From Iamia sp963728655 (GTDB lineage Bacteria; Actinomycetota; Acidimicrobiia; Acidimicrobiales; Iamiaceae): a DNA stretch of 64,000 nucleotides. This document shows positions 53,452 through 63,213 of this stretch, one piece after another; the stretch's first letter is position 1; each line of letters starts with the position of its first letter. The stretch is taken from positions 186,001 through 250,000 of the forward strand of contig CAVSLD010000004.1 in NCBI GenBank assembly GCA_963728655.1, read 5' to 3'. The translations under genes and the position numbers were made by a program. Under the pieces are notes generated by a model, which was given only the letters and a program-made list of their open reading frames with translations, was not told the origin of the DNA and did no database searches.

Positions 53452-55015
53452 GCGGGCGATCGGCCCCAGCCCGAGGGTGGTGGCCAGGCCCTGGGGGTCG
53501 CGGGCCCGCTTGAGGGCCTCCTCGGCGGTGACGGTGCCGGAGCGGACCAGCTCGGCCAGGGAGTCGTCGAGGGTCTGCATGCCCAGCTTGCGGCCCGAGG
53601 AGATGGTGTTGGGGATCTGCTGCACCTTGCCGTCGCGGATGAGGGCCCGCAGGGCCGGGGTGGCCAGCAGGATCTCGCAGGCCGGCACCCGGCGCCGGCC
53701 GTCGGCGGTGGGCAGCAGCTGCTGGGCCACGATGCCCTGGATGGTGTTGGCCAGCTGGGTGCGCACCTGGGACTGCTGCTCGGCCGGGAACACGTCGACG
53801 ATGCGGTCGACGGTCTGGCTGGCGTCCTGGGTGTGGAGGGTGGCGAACACGAGGTGGCCGGTCTCGGCCGCGGAGATGGCGGTGCTCACCGTCTCCAGGT
53901 CGCGCATCTCGCCCACCAGGATCACGTCGGGGTCCTGGCGCAGGGCGTAGGTGAGGGCCGGCGCTGAACCCGTCGGTGTCGTCGCCCACCTCGCGCTGGT
54001 TCACCAGCGGCGGTCTTGAGCTGGTGGACGAACTCGATCGGGTCCTCGATGGTGATGATGTGGCTGCGTGCGGCGCTGGTTCACCAGGTCGATCAGCGAG
54101 GCGAGGGTGGTGGACTTGCCCGAGCCGGTGGGCCCGGTGACCAGCACCAGGCCGCGGGGCAGGTCGGCGAAGGTGGCCACCACCGGCGGGATGCCGATGG
54201 ACTCGAAGGGGATGACCTCGAAGGGGATGACCCGCAGGGCGGCGCCCACCGCGCCCCGCTGGACGAAGAGGTTGACCCGCAGCCGGGCCCGGCCGGGGAT
54301 GGCGTAGGCGGTGTCGAGCTCGCGCTTCTCCTCGAAGCGCTCGCGCTGGCGGGCGGTGATGATCGACATCGACATGTCCCGCACCTCGGCCGGCCGAGAG
54401 GACCGGCGTGGTCGGGCATGCGGACCAGCTGGCCCAGGATGCGGACGAAGGGCGGCTCGTCGGCCGCCAGGTGCAGGTCGGAGGCGCCCAGCTCGATGGT
54501 GCGCTCGATGAGGCCGATGATCCGCTGCTCGGGCGCGGACATGCACCGCGGCGGCCGGGACGTCGCTCGCCGGCCAGGCGGGACCGGACCCGCTCCAGCT
54601 CGGCCCGCCTCGGTGCCCACCGCCTCGACCTCGTAGCCCTCCTTGGCCAGGGCCTCGGTGACCTCGTGCATGCTCGTCGCCGTCGGCCGGCATGGGGAAG
54701 GCGACGGTGAGGCGCCGGCCCGTCGAGGGTCATGCCCAGCACCGAGTGGGCTGCGGGCCAGCTCGTCGGGGCACGGCGGCCACCGCGTCGGGGTGGATGA
54801 CGGCCTCGTCGAGGTCGACGAAGCGGGATCGCCGACGGCGGCGGCGTGGCCGTAGGCCAGGTCGTTGGGGCCGACTGGCCGATGCGGATGACGACGTCCT
54901 CCAGGGGCTCGCCGGTGCGGCCGGCCTCGGCCAGGGCCTCCTCGAGCGCCTCCTTGGTGAGGACGTGGCGGCTGACGAGCGCCTCGGCGAAGCGCCGGGC
55001 CTGGCTGACGAGCAT
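53344..55015 (-). CDS. PilT-type ATPase with N-terminal MshEN-like domain (many frameshifts)
   Basis: About 550 residues from ATG 55015, which follows AGGGGGGA. The first 130 residues resemble the MshEN/GspE-N fold (QARRFAEALVSRHVLTKEAL then EEALAEAGRTGEPLEDVVIR and, out of frame, LDEAVIHPDAVAAVP), which PilT normally lacks. Then a PilT core: ELGASDLHLAADEPPFVRIL, Walker A LVTGPTGSGKSTTLASLIDL, VNQREVGDDTDGF, MILVGEMRDLETVSTAI with Walker B just before it, GHLVFATLHTQDASQTVDRI and VFPAEQQSQVRTQLANTIQG. The C-terminal end overlaps the convergent PilT gene and is uncertain. Confidence 0.82.
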
Positions 55016-55086
55016 TGGGTCCCCCCTGGTGAACGGTGTGGAGACGTAGCCGATCGGCGGCCGCGGGCGCCGGCCCGGACGCGCAC

Positions 55087-55109
55087 GGCCCGCCCCGAGG
55101 GGGCGGGCC
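55087..55109. terminator. G+C-rich hairpin after the major pilin gene
   Basis: GGCCCGCCCC-GAG-GGGGCGGGCC, a perfect 10-bp stem with 3-base loop, 28 bases past the pilin stop on the minus strand and 72 bases before the MshEN-PilT gene. It could end most pilin transcripts. Confidence 0.7.
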
Positions 55110-55136
55110 TCGTCGCAGAGCTCAGGTGAGCGAGGA

Positions 55137-55506
55137 TCAGCGGGCAGTCGCGGTGACGGCTGACCAGCGGTGGTCGGTCACGGCGCCGCCGGACGACGGT
55201 CCAGTACTTGGGGGTGTCCGTCGAGGAACTTGTTCGGCGGTCAGGCGGTGAGCGCGGCGGCGTCCGCCGGGTACGGCGTCGTTCTGGGCGTAGTAGGCCT
55301 CGACCGCGGTGCGTGACGGTGCGGCCCTCGGTCTTGCAGGCGCTGACTCCTCGCCCCGGTCGGTGATGCCGCTGCACGGCGAAGACCACCACCGCGGCGA
55401 GGATGCCGAGGATGACGATGACGACGAGGAGCTCGATGAGCGTGAAGCCCTTGGCGTTCGGGTGGCGGCGGCGCGCCTTGGCAGTGGTCTTTGCGTGCGA
55501 GAGCAC
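55137..55506 (-). CDS. pilA: type IV major pilin (frameshifted)
   Basis: About 122 residues. The prepilin leader is basic (ARRRHPNAKG) and is cleaved before FTLIELLVVIVILGILAAVV, the standard N-methylated helix with Glu at +5. The rest reads ACKTEGRTVTTAVEAYYAQN and ends DHRWSAVTATAR after frame corrections near 55370, 55255 and 55210. The short length and the E-A-Y-Y-A-Q-N segment are typical of actinobacterial and other Gram-positive type IVa pilins. A terminator follows. GTG 55506 is preceded by GGGGGAAC. Confidence 0.85.
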
Positions 55507-55664
55507 AGGTTCCCCCTAGAGGATGACGGTGAGGGGGGCGCGCAGTGCGCCCCGCCGCGGCTCCTATCCCAACAGCCGCCCTCGCAAGGTACCTCAACAG
55601 GCGCCACCGTTTCTCTGGGCCGAACGACCCGTTTTCGCCCCTCCCGACGCCGTCGCGTACGGGC

Positions 55665-56293
55665 TCAGACACCCAGCGTGGTCTGCCAGGAGAGGATCTT
55701 GGGGACCACGGCCCGCTTGGTCGGGTCGGTGGCCCGGGGGTCGGGCTCGAAGCGCACGCGCGCCCGCCCCACCACCTTGTCGGCGGTGGCCGAGCCGCCA
55801 CCGCACATCAGCGCCGGGTGGCCGGCGTAGGTGAGGTCGCGGTAGCCGTTGCAGCGCACCTCGATGGTGACGTCTCGTGGCTTCTGGAGGCCGTCGACGA
55901 CCTTGCCCGAGGAGATGCCCCCGGTGGGCGCGCGACTTCACCTCGAGCCGGGCGTTCGGGTAGAGCACCGCGTCCTGGGGCGTCGCCGGTGACTCCCGCA
56001 TGTAGTGGATGAGGTTGCACGAGGTCTTGTCGTCGGTGCCCACCGTCGAGTCGTGGGCCATGCGGCTCACGGTGGCGATGAGGGCGGCCTCGGTGTTGTA
56101 CCGCAGCACCCGGTCGCGTCGGTAGGCAGTGGTCGACTTGATGCCGGTGAAGGCCGAGGTCAGCAGGGCCAGGGCCAGCAGGGCGATCACCGTGATGAAC
56201 ACCAGCGCGATGATCAGCGACGAGCCCCGCTCGCCCGAGCTGCGGGCCCGAGCTGGCCACCACCCGGTGGGAGCGACCCTGCTCAGTTGACAT
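55665..56293 (-). CDS. PilX-like minor pilus assembly protein (frameshifted)
   Basis: About 208 residues. The PilX N-terminus is seen as ERGSSLIIALVFITVIALLA followed by LALLTSAFTGIKSTTAYRRD, without the F-T-L-I-E pilin motif, then LRYNTEAALIATVSRMAHDS. After a frame change near 55925 the end is VTIEVRCNGYRDLTYAGHPA and the C-terminal PKILSWQTTLGV. Cysteines in TSCNLIHY, VRCNGY and LMCGGG may pair. The ATG at 56293 overlaps the adhesin stop by 11 bases, showing co-translation; a frame change near 56240 lies just before the conserved part. Confidence 0.72.
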
Positions 56294-59200
56294 AGCACTT
56301 GGTCGGGTCGGCGGTGAACCTCAGGATCTTGCACTGGAGGCCCCCGGTCCCCGTATTGCCGGGCGTGGCCTCCGAAGCCTGGGTGCCGGCCTCTCCTCCG
56401 TCGGCGGTCGTCGTGCTCGGAGCCGAGGCAGTAGCCGAAGATGCTGACGTAGCAGTACGACTGGGTCTCGGATAGCCCGCCGGGACCCGGCGCACCGGAA
56501 CCCGGTACGCGGGCGCCTCGTCGGGTCCATCCGGGTCAGGCACCACCCCGCCCGGCCCTCCGAGCGCCAGGGACCGACGGGAGAGCAGCGTCCCTTCCGC
56601 GACCTGTGTCCCGGTTCCTGTCTCGGTGCCCAGAGGCACCGGCGCCGTCCCTGCCGTCATGATGGCGATGGAGTGGCCGCCTCGGCCCCCGTTGCCGCCA
56701 GACCCGCCGCCCCCGGCGCCGCCGCCGCCGCCGCCCTCACTGTCGCCCGAGCGGTCGAGTCTCGTTGGGATTGGTGTTGGCGCGCCCGCCGGCGCCGCCG
56801 GTGCCGCCGATGCCGCCGGCGCCGCCGGCTCGACCCCGGCCGCCCGTGTTGGCGCTCACGCCGGTCTGGACCAGGCGGACCGTCCCGGTGTCGTGCAGGT
56901 AGAGGCCGATCGACGAGCCGCCGCCCACGCCCCCGCCTCCGGGATCGCCGCCGCTGTCCGCCGTTGCCGCCACTCGCCCCCTGACGACCGATGTTGTCGT
57001 TGGTGCCAGGCAGTTCGAGCCGGCTCCGCCGCCACCGCCGCCCCCGCCGCCACCAGCGGTGCCGGGGTTGCCGTTCTCCCCGTAGCCGGGCACCCATCCG
57101 GCGCTGCCCGCCGACTCCGCACCGCCCGTCCGGTAGGTGGCGAACCCGGCGCCGGTGGTCGCCGCCTTGGGAGAGGCGCCCGTGCCCCCCTTCCCCCATC
57201 CCCGTAGGTGCCGTTCTCCGCCGTTGCACGTGGGGTTGTTACCGCCGGTGCCGTGGCCCCGCCGTCGCCGCCCCCGGTGGGCTTCTGTCCGGCGGTGCCG
57301 TCCTTGCCCTTCTGGCCGCAGTTGAGGTAGGGAACGGCGCTGAGCAGCTCGTGATGTCGCCGCCACCACCGCCGTTGCCGCCGGTGCGGGCGACGTTCGT
57401 CCCCGGCGAGGGGACCGAGTCCGGCGTGCAGGTCGGGTCGTCGAGCGAGCCCGGCGGGGCTGCTGAGCCGCGACCGCTGTTCGTGTTCTTGTTGTGCTCG
57501 GCGCCCTTGCTTGCCGCGAGCAGGCGAAGGTCGCAGGTCCACCGTTCCTCGGCCGGAGGCAGCGCCGTGACACCTCGAGCCCGGCAAAGGCCTGGAAGTC
57601 CGAGGAGAGCGCTGTGAAGCTGGCGCCGTTGCGGGCCATGACCGCGTACACGCTCGAGGCCGAGGGAGCGACCTGGCGGTAGTTGAGGGTGGTGCTGATC
57701 TGGCCCGACTCGACCTCGAGCTGTTGGATGCGGATGCCGGTGCGGCCGTCGATGCGGAGTCCGAAGGTCGGCTCGACGATGCAGTCGTTGGCGGCGATGT
57801 CGATGGTGCCGTTGCCGTCCGTGTCGATCCCGTCGGCCGTGCCGTCACCGTTGAGGTCGGGGCACGCACCACGGACCGACGAGTCCTGCGACCCCTCGAT
57901 GAAGCTCTGCCACGGCGCCGCGCTGGTGTTGGGGCCCACGCGCAGCCACCTGTCGGTGAAGCCGCCCTGGAGGGTCACGTTGTTGTCGACGGTGGACGAG
58001 GTGAGGTCGACCTTGGGCAGCGGCGTGGACTCCGCCGGCGCCCGCACCAGCAGCTCGGGTCGGGGCTGGGCACCGGCGGTGGCGGGGTCGCTGTCGCGCG
58101 TCACCGCAAGGGCCGGGTTCCACGTGGCGCGCGGCTTGGGGACGCCGGCTGCGTCGGGCACCCCCGAGCTGGTGTCGGCGCCCGCCGCCGGGCCCGACGT
58201 GTCGTTGCTGATGAAGGCGACGCGGTCCGGGAGCCAGTCGAACCACAGCGGGAAGCCCTCGGCCCCGCCGTACTGCTTGGGGCCGGTGGCCGCCTCGGTG
58301 AGCTGGGTCCAGACGCGATACTCGCCACCGGCGTCGATGATCCCGGGGTCGAAGGTGGTGTCGCTCTCGGTGCCGGCCGACATGGGGAGCTTCCAGGTGG
58401 CCTCGGCGTCGACATAGGTGCCGCCGATGAAGCCCTCGCCCGCCGCCCAGGAGCCGTCGGCCTGCAGCCAGAGGCCGGTGGTGCGCTGCTGCACCTTGAA
58501 CGCCACCCCGAGGGAGGGGTCCAGCCCCGGGGCCAGCGTGAGGGCGTTGGTGAAGATCGACTCCCGCTCGCCACCCGTCCCGGACGTGTCGTAGTGCTTG
58601 AGGCGGAACTTGTCGTTGCTGCCGGCCCCGGCGAAGTCGTTCTCCCGACGGGTGGCCGACGAGCTGTAGAGGGTGTTGACCTCGAGGGGCACGCCCGCGC
58701 CGTAGATCGCGCCGCTCGGCGCGGAGGATGAAGGGGTTGTCGGAGTTGATGTTGAGGCCGCAGGCGAACTCGGTGCACGGGTTGTTGGGGGCGCCGCCGA
58801 GGGGGGCGATGGTGTTGGCCAGCGACTTGCCCTCACGCCGATCTGGTCGGCCACGATGGTGGTGACGGGGGAGGCGAGCTGGCTGTCGATGGTGGCGAGG
58901 GTGCCGCTGCACTCCCGCCGCTCGAGGCGCAGGTCGCGGTCGCGGGCGCCCTCGACGGCCCACCAGCTCACCCGCCGCTGGGAGATGGTGCCGTCGCCCT
59001 CGCGGCGGGTGCGGTTGAAGGTGACCTCGAGGGTGCCCCCATCCGAGCTCCCGCAGGCGATGGTGTCGGTGTAGCTACCCCGGTGGCGTCGACCGAGGCC
59101 ACATCTGCGCTCCACTTGGCCGAGGCGAGGTCGCGGTTGGCCGAGGCCTGGAGGTTCTGGCCCACGTCGTCGGTGATGCGCAGCCCGAAGATCACCGATC

Positions 59201-59330
59201 CCGCGACGGAGGCGCTGATGAGGGCGAGGATGGCGATGACCAGCGCCAGCTCGATGAGGGTGAAGCCGGCCTGGGCGTGGGGGTGGCAGGCCCGGCAGCG
59301 GGCGGCAGAGCGGTGGGAGATCCTCAGCAT
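56283..59330 (-). CDS. giant minor pilin/adhesin with Gly-rich C-terminal region (frameshifted)
   Basis: About 1015 residues from ATG 59330. It begins with a prepilin leader (ACHPHAQAG) and FTLIELALVIAILALISASV, so it should be processed and inserted like a pilin. A long beta-rich ectodomain follows (DRDLRLERRECSGTLATIDS, FRLKHYDTSGTGGERESIF, VAFKVQQRTTGLWLQADGSW, VTLQGGFTDRWLRVGPNTS). An Asp-rich calcium-binding-like loop (ACPDLNGDGTADGIDTDGNG) lies near residue 490. The last third is Gly/Ala/Asn-rich, PGRS- or collagen-like (GGAGGIGGTGGAGGRANTN), and ends LQCKILRFTADPTKCYVN. This would be a tip adhesin. Frame changes are frequent. Confidence 0.75.
56690..57300 (-). repeat. Gly-codon-rich imperfect repeats in the adhesin
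   Basis: Dense GGN codons in short imperfect repeats (GGCGCCGGC, GGCGGTGGC and similar on the minus strand) encode runs such as GGGGVGGGSS and GGAGGIGGTGGAGG. This low-complexity DNA is prone to slippage and to sequencing error. Confidence 0.65.
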
Positions 59331-59927
59331 GGGCCCTTGTCCGGGTTGTCGTACACCTTGTCGGTCGGGCAGCGCGAGTCCCGCCGGTAGACCACCAGCG
59401 AGTCGGTCACCTGGGCGTGGCCGGGGGCCGTGACGACCTTCAGGGTGATCTCCTGCATGCCCCCGTCGCGGTACAGCGGACCCGAGTTGGTGTCCTCCGC
59501 CGTGGGGGTGCAGCTGGTGGTCCACACCGGTTGGCCCCAGTTGGTGGTGGCGGCCGCGTCGACGTAGCGGATCGACTGGGTGGCGGTCCACCCGAGGGCG
59601 TTGGTGAACTGGGTGCGGCTGGCGTTCGGCGTCCAGCTCTTGTTGTCGACCTTGGGCGGCGGTTCGAAGGGCAGCTGGCAGCCCTCGTAGGTGTCGACGC
59701 CGGTGCGGTTCTTGGGGCTGACGGTGAGCTCGGACCACTCCTGGAGGAAGATGCTCGACGCGGGTGCGCTCCTTGGCCTGGATCGCCGTGGCCGACGAGG
59801 TGAAGAGGGCGCCGAACACGGCGGCGAAGGCGACGCCCATGAGGGCGATGGTCATGAGCAGCTCGATCAGCGTCTCCCCGGACTCCCCGGGACGTGGGTC
59901 GGCGGCCCCCGCCCGCCGGTGGGTCAC
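59324..59927 (-). CDS. PilV-like minor prepilin (frameshifted)
   Basis: About 200 residues from GTG 59927. The processing site is atypical: ESG then ETLIELLMTIALMGVAFAAV, with Gly at -1, Glu rather than Phe at +1, and Glu at +5 kept. The middle reads LQEWSELTVSPKNRTGVDTY and PPKVDNKSWTPNASRTQF once the frame is corrected near 59760 (and near 59700), and the end is DSLVVYRRDSRCPTDKVYDN. Its stop overlaps the adhesin ATG by seven bases and its GTG overlaps the PilC stop (GTGA), placing it firmly in the pilus operon. Confidence 0.75.
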
Positions 59928-61155
59928 AGCGCGTCCTCGTCCGGCCCTGGAGCACGCCGTACATGGCCGAGATGAGGGCCACGGCCACGAAGCCGACGAT
60001 GAAGCCCATGAAGAGGATGACGGCCGGCTCGAACAGGGTGGTGAGCCGCTTGAGCTTGTACTCCAGCTCCCGCGCGTAGAAGCTCGCTGGCGCTGCTCGA
60101 CCTGCTGGTCGAGGGTGCCGGTCTCCTCGCCCACCCGGAACATCTGGACCGCGGCGCTGGGGAACAGCCCGGACGACGGCCAGCGGGCGCGGCGATGCCG
60201 TCGCCCTGGATCATGGCGTCGCGCACGTCGAGCAGGCCGCGCTCGAAGACCTTGTTGTTGGTGCTCTCGATGGCCGACGACATGGCCTCGGGCAGGGGCA
60301 CGCCGGCCTGCATCATGGCCGCCGATCACCCGGCAGAAGCGCTCGATGGCGGAGTACTCGATGATCGTGCCGACGAGCGGGATCCGGCAGGAAGAGCCTG
60401 CTGCCGGGCGTAGCGGCCGCTGCTCGGATCGGCCCGATGAGGACGTAGGCCAGCACGACGAGCGACCACGATGAGCAGCAGCGAGCCCACCACCAGGTGC
60501 CGATGAACCCGGCGAAGCCGAGGAGCATGCGGGTGGGCAGGGGCAGCTCGGAGTCCGAGCTCGTCGAAGAAGTCGACGAACCGGGGCAGGACGAAGAGCA
60601 CCATGACCAACACGGTGACGATGGACATGACCAGGATGACGGCCGGGTAGGTGAGGGCCGCCTTGACCTTGGAGCGGGCCTCCAGGTCGCGCTCGATGTA
60701 GCGCGGAGAGCTGGTCGAGCACCACGTCGAGCTGGCCGGTGAGCTCGGCCGAGCGGAGGATGCTGACGTAGTAGGGCGGGAAGACGTTCCGCGTGGCGGG
60801 CGACGGCGGTGGCGAAGGGCGCGCCGGCCTGGAGGTCCTCCTCGATCTCGAGCAGGATGCCCTTGGAACCGCTTGTTGTCGACACCGTCGCTGACGATGC
60901 GGATGGCCTCGTTGATGGGGATGCCGGTGCGGACGAACGCGGCCAGCTGCCGGGAGAAGTGCATGATGTCCTGGCGGGGGACGCGCTCCTTGGTGATCTC
61001 GATCTGGGCGAACGACTTGCGCTCGCGGACCTTGACCGGCGAGTGGCCGTGGAGCAGCAGCTCGTTCTCGACGCCCGCTGCCGTCGCCGCCTCGACGGTG
61101 CCCTTGACACGCCCGTCCGTCGGCTCCGACCGCGCTGTAGCTGGAACTGCGGCAC
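59924..61155 (-). CDS. pilC: PilC/GspF-family pilus inner-membrane platform protein (frameshifted)
   Basis: About 410 residues from GTG 61155 (VPQFQLQ). Two T2SSF domains are recognised: RQDIMHFSRQLAAFVRTGIP with INEAIRIVSDGVDN and RYIERDLEARSKVKAALTYP, then AVILVMSIVTVLVMVLFVLP (helix) and FVDFFDELD; the second domain has MMQAGVPLPEAMSSAIESTN, then VFERGLLDVRDAMIQGDGIA. The last helix is near 59990 (MGFIVGFVAVALISAMYGVL) and the end GPDEDAL. About nine frame changes occur. PilC recruits the PilB and PilT motors. It lies directly downstream of pilB. Confidence 0.85.
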
Positions 61156-61212
61156 CGTGATCCCCCCTTCGGTCCGCCTCTGACCGGGCACTGTCGACCC
61201 GGTCAGTATGGC

Positions 61213-63028
61213 TCACACAACGTAGACGGTGCGCATCACCTCGGCAACGGTGGTGGCGCCCTCGTCGATGAGGCCGACGGCCCGGTCCTGCATCGGCACC
61301 ATGCCCTCGTCGATGGCCGTCCGCCGGATCTCCTCGGTCTGGGCCCGGCCGATGACCTGGTCGCGGACGGCGTCGGTCATGCGCAGCACCTCGTAGACGC
61401 CGATGCGGCCGTAGTAGCCGGTGCCGTTGCACTCGTCGCAGCCCGCGCCCCGGCGGAACACGTCGTCGTCGGCCTGCTGGCCGCCGGCGCGCTCGTAGAA
61501 GTCCAGCTCCTCGGGCGTGGGCCGGTAGCGTCTGCGCGGCAGCGCGTCGCAGTTGGTGCGCACCAGGCGCTGGCCGACGGTGGCCAGCAGCGCCGAGGAC
61601 GAGCAGGAACGGCTCGATGCCCATGTCGATGAAGCGGTGCATGGCGCGGGCGGCATCGGTGGCGTGCACCGTGGAGAGCACGAAGTGGCCGGTGAGGGCG
61701 GCCTGGATGGCGATGCGGGCCGTCTCCACGTCGCGGATCTCGCCCACCAGGATGGAGTCGGGGTCCTGGCGCAGGATGGCCCGCAGGCCCGACGGCGAAG
61801 GTGAGCCCGGCGGTCTCGTTGATCGACATCTGGTTGATGTCGGGGAACACGTACTCCACCGGGTCCTCGACGGTCATCACGTTGATCTCGTCGCTCTTGA
61901 CCGTCTGGAGGGTGGTGTAGAGCGTGGTCGTCTTGCCCGAGCCGGTGGGCCCGGCGCAGACCACCAGGCCGTAGGGCGAGTGGATGACCTCGCGGTAGCG
62001 CCTTCTCCACGTCCTCGGGCATGCCCAGGTCGTGCGAGGCCGTAGAGGGCGCGCTGCTTGTCGAGGATCCGCAGCACCACGCTCTCGCCGAACATGGTGC
62101 CGGCGGTGCTGACCCGGATGTCGAGGGGCCGCCCGGCGGCGGTCGGTCTCGATCTGGCCGTCCTGGGGGCGGCGCCGCTCGACGATGTTGAGCCCGGCCA
62201 TGATCTTCACCCGGCTGGAGAGGGCCTGGGACATGGACAGCGGGAGCGACAGCACCTCCTTGAGGGCGCCGTCGATGCGGTTGCGCACCCGGACCCGGTC
62301 CTCCATGGGCTCGATGTGGACGTCGGACGCCCGCTCGACGACGGCCGGTCTCGATGATGCGGGTGATGACCTGGACGACGGGCGCGTTCTCGTCGACCTG
62401 GAGGGTGGCGGCCTCCTCCGGCGCCGGCGCGCCCGAGCGGGCCTCGAAGGCGCGGATGATGTCGCCCAGGCCCTCGGTGGCCTCGTAGGCCTTGGACCGG
62501 GCCCGGGCCAGCTCGCCGGCGGGGCAGACGGCAAGGGTCACCTCGGCCCCGAGGTGCTGGCCGAGGATCACGCGCGAGGTCCGGGATGGTGGGGTCGGCG
62601 ACCGCCACCACCACGCCCGCCTCGTCGCGGCGGACGGGCAGGGCGTCGAGGTCCTCGGCGAGCCCCTGGGCGAGCGTGGCCACGAGGGAGGTGTCCGGGC
62701 TGGTGCGGGTGAGGTCGACCGTCGGCCAGGCCGAACTGGGTGGCCAGGGCCTGGCCAGCGCGGACTGGTCGATGCGGCCCTCGTCGACGAGCAGGTCGCC
62801 CGATCCGCTGGCGGTCGCGCCGGGGCATCGGTCCGCCTGCCGGCCAGCGCGGCCTCGATCACGTCGGCCGTGGCGGACGCCGAGGTCGACGAGGATCTGG
62901 CCCAGGGGTCGTGCGTCGACGACCTCGACGGCGGCCTCGGCCCCGGCCGGCGCGGCGGCCCCGGCGCTCGGGTCCGACGCGGTCGCCGCCCCCGGCGTCG
63001 CCGGCGGTGCTCCGCCCGTTGACGGCAT
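61213..63028 (-). CDS. pilB: PilB/GspE-family pilus assembly ATPase (frameshifted)
   Basis: About 608 residues from ATG 63028. An Ala/Pro-rich start leads to an MshEN-like domain (PLGQILVDLGV, then SGDLLVDEGRIDQSALA and the linked second half with LPVRRDEAGVVVAVADPTIP). The motor has ERASDVHIEPMEDRVRVRNR, Walker A CAGPTGSGKTTTLYTTLQTV, VMTVEDPVEYVFPDINQMSI, Walker B SILVGEIRDVETA, His-box GHFVLSTVHATDAARAMHRF, the tetra-Cys zinc site ending GCDECNGTGYYGRIGVYEVL, and the end TVAEVMRTVYVV. It drives pilus extension. MshEN domains in relatives bind cyclic di-GMP, which fits the cyclase genes 15-20 kb away. Confidence 0.87.
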
Positions 63029-63213
63029 GACGAGGCCCTGCGGCGCTCGACTTCTCGGTGCGTCGTCGGATCGCGATGGTCCTCGCCCCCCAGGTGCCCG
63101 GCAGAACGTCGCGCCGGGAGATCGATGTGCGGCGCAGGCTAGCCGCCGCCTCGGGGTGGCCGTCCTCCCCGGCTCTGGTCACCGAGGCGCGGTGCGCGAG
63201 GCAGGATCGCGGC
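63029..63213. other. divergent intergenic region between pilB and the RNA methyltransferase
   Basis: 185 bases that must hold the pilus operon promoter on the minus strand. No strong palindrome or clear -35/-10 pair was found. Confidence 0.4.
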
